Positions 1 through 5,264 of a DNA stretch of 6,483 bases are shown here, in pieces. Source of the stretch: Methanobrevibacter sp. Its GTDB lineage: Archaea; Methanobacteriota; Methanobacteria; Methanobacteriales; Methanobacteriaceae. Under the pieces are notes generated by a model that worked only from the letters and a program-made list of their open reading frames with translations, made no database searches and had not been told where the DNA came from. Within the stretch, counting starts at the first letter, position 1. Each line of letters opens with the position of its first letter. A program made the position numbers and the translations under genes. Where the stretch lies: contig JAUNXD010000095.1 of assembly GCA_030539985.1 (NCBI GenBank), positions 1 to 6,483 of the forward strand, in the 5' to 3' direction.

Positions 1-735
1 ATTAAAACTCCAAATGTTAATGAAAACGAAGATGAAGAAGAAAACGATGAATTTAGTGAAGACATTATTGGAGAAATAAGCAGTAACTTCGATACCGTCA
101 TTAATGCAAAAATCAGAGGCAAGCCTATATTGGCCATTGCAAGTACAGTTATAGGAGTTATCCTGTTAATGATATCCATTTTCATTTTTGAGTCACGCAG
201 TGACAGAGTTGTTGACAACGTTGTTGCAGGTGAAACAAGCTTTATGTTTATTGTTGTCCTTGCAATTGGTGCATTGCTCTTGGCTTATGGAATTTACAGA
301 TTATTCAACATTAAGAATCCGTTTGAAAAGATTACAAAGGACATTGATTCTGTAGAAGACGATGCCGATGAAAAAGATGCACCAAAAATGAAAAATGAAA
401 AACCATCTCCTAAAGTTTTACCGAAAAGTGAAATTCCATTGGACAAGGACTCCTATAAAATAGGAGAGTTCAATATGGATGATTTGAAACCAACTCCTAA
501 AAAAGTTACTGATTCTAAAAAAACATCGGAAGTTGAAGATGACATTGATGATATTCCGCCGGCAAAAGGAAAATCACCTGCCAAAAAAGAGTTGGCTGAT
601 GAAGAAAAGGATGATTTTGAATATATCGAAGTTCAGCATGATGATGAGGAGTCCATTGACGATATTTTCGCGGAAGTGGAAGACATAGATGATTTGCCTA
701 TTGTTTCTATTGATTCAAAAGAAGATGAAAAATAG
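1..735 (+). CDS. Two-pass membrane protein with long acidic tail (5' end outside window)
   Basis: I do not recognise this protein. The frame is open from the first base of the window (244 residues visible), so the gene is cut at its 5' end. A TTG at 130 falls just before the first membrane segment and is unlikely to be the true start, because the acidic coding sequence before it reads in the same frame. Visible parts, numbered from base 1: an acidic stretch (about 6-24), a membrane helix (about 42-63), a short polar loop (64-79), a second helix (about 80-102), then a charged, proline-containing and probably disordered tail (about 110-244). The tail carries two copies of an EVED-(D)-IDD-[I/L]-P motif (177-186 and 225-233). 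The visible topology suggests a small external loop with both charged ends in the cytoplasm, which is inference. It is followed by tRNA-Arg 24 bases downstream. A scaffold or envelope role is possible, but no function is assigned. Confidence 0.75.
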   Translation: MKTPNVNENEDEEENDEFSEDIIGEISSNFDTVINAKIRGKPILAIASTVIGVILLMISIFIFESRSDRVVDNVVAGETSFMFIVVLAIGALLLAYGIYRLFNIKNPFEKITKDIDSVEDDADEKDAPKMKNEKPSPKVLPKSEIPLDKDSYKIGEFNMDDLKPTPKKVTDSKKTSEVEDDIDDIPPAKGKSPAKKELADEEKDDFEYIEVQHDDEESIDDIFAEVEDIDDLPIVSIDSKEDEK

Positions 736-741
736 AAATAA

Positions 742-757
742 TTTAATTTTTATTTTA
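742..757 (+). terminator. T-rich tract after the acidic membrane protein gene
   Basis: Two T runs (T5 and T4, separated by A) lie in the 24-base gap between the stop codon at 735 and the tRNA at 760. Archaeal RNA polymerase can terminate on T-rich stretches, so this may end the upstream transcript. It also sits where part of the tRNA promoter would have to be, and no convincing TATA box is seen at the expected distance (about 734). Read-through that co-transcribes the tRNA is therefore equally possible. Confidence 0.35.
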
Positions 758-759
758 AT

Positions 760-833
760 GGGCCTGTGGTCTAGTCAGGAATGACGTAGGACTTCGGATC
801 CTGAGGTCGGGGGTTCAAATCCCTCCAGGTCCG
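760..833 (+). tRNA. tRNA-Arg, anticodon TCG
   Basis: The cloverleaf folds by eye. The acceptor stem pairs 760-766 with 826-832 (six Watson-Crick pairs and one G-U), and G833 is the discriminator base. The D arm pairs 769-771 with 783-785. The anticodon stem pairs 787-791 with 799-803 around a seven-base loop (792-798) with T33 and anticodon TCG at 794-796. The T arm pairs 809-813 with 821-825 around TTCAAAT. The variable loop is short and there is no intron. CCA is not encoded, so the CCA-adding enzyme must supply it. The anticodon UCG reads CGA and possibly other CGN codons. The G discriminator is normal for archaeal tRNA-Arg. The convergent helicase gene stops at 835, one base beyond the tRNA. 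Confidence 0.96.
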
Positions 834-844
834 TTTATTTTTTT
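834..844 (+). terminator. Oligo-T terminator of tRNA-Arg, inside the helicase 3' end
   Basis: Immediately after the tRNA the plus strand reads TTT, A, then seven T (838-844). This fits an archaeal oligo-T terminator. The same bases, read on the minus strand, encode the last two lysine codons (AAA AAA) and the TAA stop of the helicase, so the terminator is embedded in coding sequence. Confidence 0.6.
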
Positions 845-2664
845 ACTCTTACGACAGCCTCTTTGAAAAAGTCAGGAATCAGTGATCTGTACATTGGACT
901 TTTAAAGAGCATGTTGATGTCACTGTCGATAATGTAGGTATAGCAGGAATCATCTTCGGCCCTCATACCACGGCCATATGCCTGCATCAGGGTCATTACT
1001 GTCTTATAGGCATACCATTTCTTATCCCTTTTCATTCTCATGTTTACCTGCTTGTCTCCAAGGTATGGGAATGGTACCTTATAGATAATCTGGAATCTGC
1101 ATTTGTCATAGGGCAAATCAACGCCCTCACTCATTGATGGTGATACTAATACAAGTGGATTTTCATCCTTTTCAAAGAAGTTAAGGACCTGTTCCCTGTT
1201 TTTGGAATTATGTGAAACCAGCCTGGAATTATGTAAATTATTGGTAATGTACTGCTGGCATTTGTAGCTGTGAGTGTGAATCAACCCTTTGTCCCCTTCA
1301 TGCTTTTTAAGAATTTCCTGAAGTATGGGAATTGTTTTCGGAGCGGTATTTTTAATCCTGTTTGCTGACATTTTTCCGGCAAGATTAAGAATGATTGGCC
1401 TTTTTTCCTTGGTGAATGGACTGTCAACCTTTATATGGTAAACTTCATTCGGATTTAAGCCCAACCATTTGGAAAACATCTTATGGGAAAGGATTGTTGC
1501 ACTCATGAATATGACAACATCACCGTATTTAAGCAAATTGCTTTTGGCGTAATGATGAACCCTCAGCGGTTTGAATACTGCGCTGACTTCATCAGTGTCG
1601 ATAACCCAGTTTTTAGGTTCCTTTTCAAGATTGTTCTTAAGGGATTTGAGTCTGCCTATTGTGGATCTTATTCTGTCAGCCTTGTTTTTGCTTACATCTT
1701 TCAGGTCAATCTCTTCATAGGCTCCCCTTATCGCATCGATTTCCATTACCCAGTCCTCAAGTTCGGCATCCTCAAGGAATTCCTTTGTCATTGTCTTTGA
1801 AATGTCCTTTTCGAGAACACGATTGTATAATGTAACCTCCATTGTTGACATGAGCTTGTTTTCGATGTTGTGGGCCTCGTCCAGAATCAGCAGTGAGCGT
1901 GTTCCGAAATGCTTGACGTAGTTCAGCTCGACTATGGCATAATCGTAATTCATAAGTGTTATTGGTGAGTTGATTGCATTTGCTTTTTGGTTCCAGTAAT
2001 GACAGTGATTGTCTGACTGGTAAAACACTGTTCCTCCAAATGAATCCTCAAATGCAAGTTCCGCATCCAATGTTGGATTTTTAGCAACACCGAACGGACA
2101 GAAGAACTTGCTTGATGTAGGTGTTGTCTTACATGCGCCCATATCACAGGTCACTTCAAGATTGTCATTGAGACATGCAAAATTACCTCTTCCCTTAACC
2201 AATGGGAAATCAAACTCATTGGAATACTGAGCCTGCAGCTGCTTGGTCATTGTCAATATGTATGCTGATTCATACATTTTGGCAAGGGTTGTGGCGATTG
2301 CAGACTTGCCTGTTCCTGTACCGGCTTCCAGTATAATGTATTTATATCCTTTTTTAATTGCATCGTTGATGTCTTGAATGATATCCAACTGACCCAATCT
2401 AGGTTCCTTAAATGGGAAATTGAGGATGATATCATCATCAATATGAGGATATATTTCCTTCAGATAGGCTGCGGTTCCCTCATCCTGCTGGTAGTCATCA
2501 ACAGTATAGACCTCAGGAATCTCATCATCCAAAATTGATGAAGTCCGAGGCTTTGAAAAACTAAATAGGTTGGTTGGACCTTTAGGCTTATCATTACGAT
2601 ACTTTCCACAAGTACAATTGCTTTTAAGCATTCCACAGTTTGGACAAAACATTGAATTTGACAT
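835..2664 (-). CDS. XPD/DinG-type (Rad3-related) Fe-S DNA helicase with N-terminal zinc knuckle
   Basis: A 609-residue superfamily 2 helicase of the Rad3/XPD/DinG group (COG1199 type), ATP-dependent enzymes that normally unwind DNA 5'-3' in repair or recombination. Visible motifs: a PRxGQ element before motif I (88-92), Walker A GTGTGKS (115-121), Walker B/motif II DEAH (262-265), SAT (388-390), SEGVD (512-516) and motif VI QAYGRGMR (561-568). Between motifs I and II lie five cysteines (164, 173, 178, 189, 221) where the family holds a 4Fe-4S cluster on four; which four bind iron is unclear. The N-terminus adds a zinc-knuckle-like cysteine set (C7, C10, C17, C19), followed by a poorly conserved-looking linker. 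The ATG at 2664 is chosen because a TATA box lies about 26 bases upstream; Met5 is an alternative. Length is normal for the family. The exact substrate is unknown. The gene is convergent with tRNA-Arg and divergent from cbiL. Confidence 0.93.
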   Translation of the reverse strand: MSNSMFCPNCGMLKSNCTCGKYRNDKPKGPTNLFSFSKPRTSSILDDEIPEVYTVDDYQQDEGTAAYLKEIYPHIDDDIILNFPFKEPRLGQLDIIQDINDAIKKGYKYIILEAGTGTGKSAIATTLAKMYESAYILTMTKQLQAQYSNEFDFPLVKGRGNFACLNDNLEVTCDMGACKTTPTSSKFFCPFGVAKNPTLDAELAFEDSFGGTVFYQSDNHCHYWNQKANAINSPITLMNYDYAIVELNYVKHFGTRSLLILDEAHNIENKLMSTMEVTLYNRVLEKDISKTMTKEFLEDAELEDWVMEIDAIRGAYEEIDLKDVSKNKADRIRSTIGRLKSLKNNLEKEPKNWVIDTDEVSAVFKPLRVHHYAKSNLLKYGDVVIFMSATILSHKMFSKWLGLNPNEVYHIKVDSPFTKEKRPIILNLAGKMSANRIKNTAPKTIPILQEILKKHEGDKGLIHTHSYKCQQYITNNLHNSRLVSHNSKNREQVLNFFEKDENPLVLVSPSMSEGVDLPYDKCRFQIIYKVPFPYLGDKQVNMRMKRDKKWYAYKTVMTLMQAYGRGMRAEDDSCYTYIIDSDINMLFKSPMYRSLIPDFFKEAVVRVKK

Positions 2665-2685
2665 TAAAAATATATTAGTTATGTA

Positions 2686-2694
2686 TACTATAAA
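2686..2694 (-). promoter_or_regulatory. TATA box of the helicase gene (probable leaderless transcript)
   Basis: On the minus strand this reads TTTATAGTA. Its centre is about 26 bases from the helicase ATG at 2664, which is the normal TATA-to-start-site distance in archaea. Transcription would therefore begin at or next to the start codon. The bases before the ATG are A/T only and show no Shine-Dalgarno sequence, which supports leaderless translation. Confidence 0.55.
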
Positions 2695-2697
2695 TAA
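2688..2697 (+). promoter_or_regulatory. TATA box of cbiL, overlapping the divergent helicase TATA
   Basis: The plus strand holds a TATAAATA-type element here, on almost the same bases as the minus-strand TATA box. A start site near 2719 would leave a leader of about 30 bases. That leader contains GTGAT at 2741-2745, complementary to the archaeal 16S 3' end, three bases before the cbiL ATG. Confidence 0.5.
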
Positions 2698-2748
2698 TTA
2701 GTAGACAAGAATTTTGCAAAATTAAATTCAAAATGTAAAAGTGATTAT

Positions 2749-3450
2749 ATGGCTAAAAAAGGAAAATTAATTGGAATTGGTGTTGGACCTGGAGATACTG
2801 AACTGTTAACTTTAAAAGCGGCTAAAGTTTTAAAAACCGTGCCGGTAGTATTCTCACCTAAATCATCCAAAGAAAAGGAAAGTATTGCATTATCCATTGT
2901 AAGACCTGTATTGGAAGAAAGAGACGATTATAAAAGGTTAATGCTTGTTGCACCTATTTTTCCAATGATTGAAGATAAAGATGAACTTGAAAAGATTTGG
3001 ACTAGTGCAGCTGAAATGATTGCCCAATATTTGGACAGCGGAAGGGACGTTGCATTCATAACCCTTGGAGATCCTTCAATATTCAGCACCTACTCATATG
3101 TGCAGAAAAAATTAATTGGCGATTATGAAATTGAAACAATTCCTGGAATCACTTCATTTACCGCATGTGCCGCTGCTAGAAACAAGGCTTTAGTTGAACA
3201 GAACGATATTTTGACTGTTGTTCCTAAAATTGACGACAGATTAGAGCAGGTACTGGAATACAGTGATTCAATTGTGCTTATGAAAGCATCCAGAAATACA
3301 ACACAACTTGAAACAATTATTGAAGAAAAAGAAAGACCTAAAGAAATTTATTCAGTCCAAAACTGTACACGTGAAAATGAAAAAATAATTGAAGGCTTTT
3401 CAAACGAAAAACCTTATCTTACAACTACCGTGATTAAGTTCAGTGATTAA
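2749..3450 (+). CDS. cbiL: Cobalt-factor II / precorrin-2 C20-methyltransferase
   Basis: The 233-residue protein transfers a methyl group from S-adenosylmethionine to C20 of the corrin precursor. In anaerobic archaea the expected substrate is cobalt-factor II and the product cobalt-factor III. It shows the tetrapyrrole methylase fold signatures: GVGPGD at 11-16 (N-terminal loop), TLGDPS at 105-110, and IPGITSF at 131-137 with the small-residue stretch after it. The region around 34-46 (VFSPKSSKEKES) is typical of CbiL/CobI rather than other corrin methylases. Length is normal for the family. The ATG at 2749 is preceded by GTGAT. No other cobamide genes are in the window, so this is a stand-alone gene, as often happens in methanogens. 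The product feeds synthesis of the corrinoid cofactor of the Mtr methyltransferase complex. The end overlaps the regulator gene on the other strand by four bases. Confidence 0.92.
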   Translation: MAKKGKLIGIGVGPGDTELLTLKAAKVLKTVPVVFSPKSSKEKESIALSIVRPVLEERDDYKRLMLVAPIFPMIEDKDELEKIWTSAAEMIAQYLDSGRDVAFITLGDPSIFSTYSYVQKKLIGDYEIETIPGITSFTACAAARNKALVEQNDILTVVPKIDDRLEQVLEYSDSIVLMKASRNTTQLETIIEEKERPKEIYSVQNCTRENEKIIEGFSNEKPYLTTTVIKFSD

Positions 3451-4220
3451 ATATCCATTTTAGTTTGGCGAGGTTCAATTTCAAATACGCACTTTTCATC
3501 ACCCATTGTGTAGCATTGGGTTTCGATTACATTAACAGGTAAATTAAAAAATTCTGTGAACAAACCTTCAAATATTCCAGTGTCTAAAAAGCAGGCAGGT
3601 TTACCTGTTCTTGGCAATAATTTGCACTCGAAACAATCATAAGTGGTAATTTTAATTATTTGACCCACTTTAAAGGTTAATCTTCCCAATCCTTTCCTTT
3701 GCCAGAAATCAGAGATATTTTCCAAGAAAATATCCAAATCATCATCATAAATCTTTTCAAAAATGGCCTTTCCTATGCTGTTTCCGGTTGACTGTAAAAT
3801 AGGATCTATATTGACCCCTTCCTGAATAAGCATTGATTTTAAGGTATGGAACAATAAGGTTGAGAATTCCTCATCATCATCGATGATATTTTTAAGTATA
3901 TAATCGGATTGGGTTTCTTCTATCTCTTTTGGTTCGGAAATGTTAACGGAACCCAAATATTTGGAATTTATGTAAAATATTTTCTTTCTGTTGTCGACTG
4001 GGTGAATTCTATATGAAATAATGCCGTTTTCCCTTAAACCTTTTAAATGAACTGAAACGGTTGATTTTGATTTTCCTGTATTGGTAACGATTTCATCAAA
4101 TTCCATTTCACTGTCTCTGAGCATTTCTAGAATAGTAAGTTTTACTGGACTTTTTACGACATTCACTCCAATGTTTTCGTTTAAGTTTGAAAAAATTTGA
4201 ATCGGTTTTTGTTCGCTCAT
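3447..4220 (-). CDS. HTH + V4R domain transcription regulator, MsvR-like
   Basis: A 257-residue two-domain regulator. An ArsR-like winged helix (about 24-85) contains a recognition helix around SKSTVSVHLKGLRENG (51-66), followed by a basic wing. A linker rich in acidic residues (about 97-118) leads to a V4R (vinyl-4-reductase-type) sensor domain (about 138-249). That domain carries cysteines 196, 199, 210, 236 and 244 in the CxxC...C...C...C arrangement of the fold. This architecture matches MsvR, a methanogen regulator reported to bind DNA according to thiol redox state; assignment to that exact family is inference, and other V4R sensors bind small ligands. I start at the ATG at 4220 because GGAG lies nine bases upstream (4230-4233). 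An in-frame ATG at 4331 would add 37 AT-biased, non-family residues overlapping the promoter. Two perfect inverted repeats upstream suggest autoregulation. The usual MsvR neighbours (fpaA, rubredoxin-like genes) are not in the window. Confidence 0.85.
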   Translation of the reverse strand: MSEQKPIQIFSNLNENIGVNVVKSPVKLTILEMLRDSEMEFDEIVTNTGKSKSTVSVHLKGLRENGIISYRIHPVDNRKKIFYINSKYLGSVNISEPKEIEETQSDYILKNIIDDDEEFSTLLFHTLKSMLIQEGVNIDPILQSTGNSIGKAIFEKIYDDDLDIFLENISDFWQRKGLGRLTFKVGQIIKITTYDCFECKLLPRTGKPACFLDTGIFEGLFTEFFNLPVNVIETQCYTMGDEKCVFEIEPRQTKMDI

Positions 4221-4262
4221 TTTAGTAATCTCCCAATAGGTATAGTAATATCTAATTTTATT

Positions 4263-4279
4263 GGTTAATAAAGTTAACC
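4263..4279. promoter_or_regulatory. Inverted repeat GGTTAA-N5-TTAACC, candidate operator of the V4R regulator gene
   Basis: Two perfect six-base arms flank a five-base spacer, 43 bases upstream of the regulator ATG. If the TATA box at 4303-4311 is used, this repeat begins at the predicted start site (about 4280), where a bound dimer would block initiation. Autoregulation is inferred. Confidence 0.4.
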
Positions 4280-4302
4280 GTGAATTAAAAAAATGGTCAA
4301 AA

Positions 4303-4311
4303 TTATATAAA
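4303..4311 (-). promoter_or_regulatory. TATA box candidate for the V4R regulator gene
   Basis: The minus strand reads TTTATATAA, which places a start site near 4280 and gives a leader of about 60 bases containing GGAG. A second candidate, TTTATAAT at 4344-4351, would give a leader of about 100 bases. The sequence alone does not decide between them. Confidence 0.45.
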
Positions 4312-4348
4312 ATTAAAAAATAATTAAACAAATGTAAAATTTAATTAT

Positions 4349-4370
4349 AAAAAAAATACGAACTGTTCGT
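4349..4370 (-). promoter_or_regulatory. Palindrome ACGAAC-T-GTTCGT next to an A8/T8 run: operator or tatD terminator
   Basis: A perfect 13-base inverted repeat (4358-4370) lies on the tatD-downstream, regulator-upstream side. Read on the minus strand it can form a five-pair hairpin with a CAG loop, followed by A and then eight T (4356-4349). That could terminate the tatD transcript 50 bases after its stop. The repeat also contains CGAA and TTCG half-sites, like those I recall for MsvR boxes, and abuts a TATA-like TTTATAAT, so an operator for the regulator is equally plausible. Confidence 0.45.
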
Positions 4371-4402
4371 TTAAAATCAAATAAATAGTTCATATACTTA
4401 AT

Positions 4403-4420
4403 GTTTCAGCCCAGTGAAAC
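4403..4420 (-). repeat. Inverted repeat GTTTCA-N6-TGAAAC at the tatD stop codon
   Basis: Perfect six-base arms with a six-base loop begin at the last base of the tatD TAG stop, so tatD mRNA can fold a hairpin directly after the stop. A second copy-like arm at 4385-4392 (ATAGTTCA) can compete for TGAAACTAT at 4415-4423. It may stabilise the 3' end or help termination; no T run follows directly. Confidence 0.4.
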
Positions 4421-5172
4421 TATATTATTTTGAATAATCTTTTAGCATTTTCGCAAGTTATTTCGCCGACCTTACTTTCTTCCATATCCAACAGTTCAGA
4501 TATTTTACCGATTACATATTTCAGGTTTAGCGGAGTGTTTCTCTCTCCCCTCTTTTGTTGAGGAGCCATATATGGAGAATCTGTTTCAACAAGCACACAA
4601 GTAATGTCTATTTCATTCAATGTCTTTATTATTTTCTTGCTGTTGTCATAAGTTACAGAGCCACCTATTCCTATAAAAAAGCCAAGCTTAACAAATTCCC
4701 TAGCCATTTCGGCCGAACCCTGGTAGCAGTGAAGAGAACCGACCACATCGTGTTTTTTTAATGTGTCAAATGTGTCCTGCATGGATTTTCGAGAATGCAC
4801 TATTGCCGGCAATCCATGCTTTTTTGCAAGAGTCAACATTTTCTCGAACAGTTCTATTTGCTTATCCTTATTTTCTTTGGTATGGTAATAGTCAAGTCCT
4901 ATTTCACCCACAGCGACTACCTTGTCGTTGGTGAGCTGCTCATCCAACAAAAAAATGTCTTCATCACTCACCTCATCGGCAAAGGTATAGAAATATCCCA
5001 AAGCGGCATAGACATTTTCATATCTGCCGGACAATTCCAAGACTTCCATATTGCTTGAAGGATCGGTACCATTCAATATCAGAATTATATCATTTTCTGT
5101 AGCTTCCTTTATGATTTCCTCTGCATTTTCCATTTCGCTGTAGTAAATGTGGCAATGTGTGTCGATTATCAT
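4420..5172 (-). CDS. tatD: TatD family metal-dependent hydrolase / DNase
   Basis: A 250-residue TIM-barrel amidohydrolase of the TatD family; members are metal-dependent nucleases and some act as 3'-5' exonucleases in DNA repair. All core metal ligands are present: DTHCH with H6 and H8, GEIGLDYY with E90, H126 in VHSRKS, H148 in LHCY, and D198 in ETDSPYMAP. The C-terminal RGERNTP signature (208-214) is also there. The strand usually ending in G-x-HPH reads GYFYTF (59-64), so the conserved HPH is missing; it is not among the metal ligands. Length fits the family. The start at 5172 gives the N-terminus expected for TatD (MIIDTHCH), with a weak GATGAT ribosome site just upstream. It diverges from tcdA across a 92-base promoter gap and precedes the V4R regulator on the same strand by 199 bases. 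The true substrate is not known. Confidence 0.93.
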   Translation of the reverse strand: MIIDTHCHIYYSEMENAEEIIKEATENDIILILNGTDPSSNMEVLELSGRYENVYAALGYFYTFADEVSDEDIFLLDEQLTNDKVVAVGEIGLDYYHTKENKDKQIELFEKMLTLAKKHGLPAIVHSRKSMQDTFDTLKKHDVVGSLHCYQGSAEMAREFVKLGFFIGIGGSVTYDNSKKIIKTLNEIDITCVLVETDSPYMAPQQKRGERNTPLNLKYVIGKISELLDMEESKVGEITCENAKRLFKII

Positions 5173-5205
5173 AGAATCATCAATTTAAAGATTAAGTTTT
5201 TAATG

Positions 5206-5217
5206 TTGAAATTTCAA
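5206..5217. promoter_or_regulatory. 12-base palindrome TTGAAATTTCAA in the tatD/tcdA promoter gap
   Basis: A perfect palindrome lies between the shared TATA element (5221-5231) and the predicted tatD start site near 5198. That position suits a repressor of tatD. In such AT-rich DNA a palindrome of this length can also arise by chance. Confidence 0.3.
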
Positions 5218-5220
5218 TTA

Positions 5221-5231
5221 TTATATAAATA
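5221..5231. promoter_or_regulatory. Bidirectional TATA element for tatD (-) and tcdA (+)
   Basis: The bases read TATAAATA on the plus strand and TTTATATAA on the minus strand. For tcdA the expected start site is about 5252, a leader of about 13 bases that still includes GGTGA. For tatD the expected start site is about 5198, a leader of about 26 bases. Confidence 0.5.
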
Positions 5232-5253
5232 CTTAAATCAAATTAAATTTTTT

Positions 5254-5258
5254 GGTGA
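5254..5258 (+). promoter_or_regulatory. Ribosome binding site GGTGA of tcdA
   Basis: GGTGA is complementary to the 16S rRNA 3' end typical of Methanobacteriales and lies six bases before the ATG at 5265, which fixes that start. Confidence 0.7.
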
Positions 5259-5264
5259 ACGGAT

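Noticed and set aside
130..132. TTG start for the first membrane protein
   Set aside because: The frame remains open to base 1 with an acidic composition like the rest of the protein, and no ribosome site precedes the TTG.
1483..1800. 105-codon open frame on the plus strand inside the helicase gene
   Set aside because: It is antisense to strongly conserved helicase coding sequence, has no promoter or ribosome site, and its protein resembles nothing.
1959..2441. Two 62-codon minus-strand open frames within the helicase
   Set aside because: They lie out of frame inside the Fe-S and Walker A coding region and give low-complexity, non-protein-like sequence.
4221..4331. Upstream ATG at 4331 as the start of the V4R regulator
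   Set aside because: The extra 37 residues are AT-driven and unlike the family, and they would overlay the TATA box and inverted repeat. GGAG is well placed for the ATG at 4220.
4555..5058. Two plus-strand open frames opposite tatD (68 and 87 codons)
   Set aside because: They are antisense shadows of a complete TatD gene with all catalytic residues.
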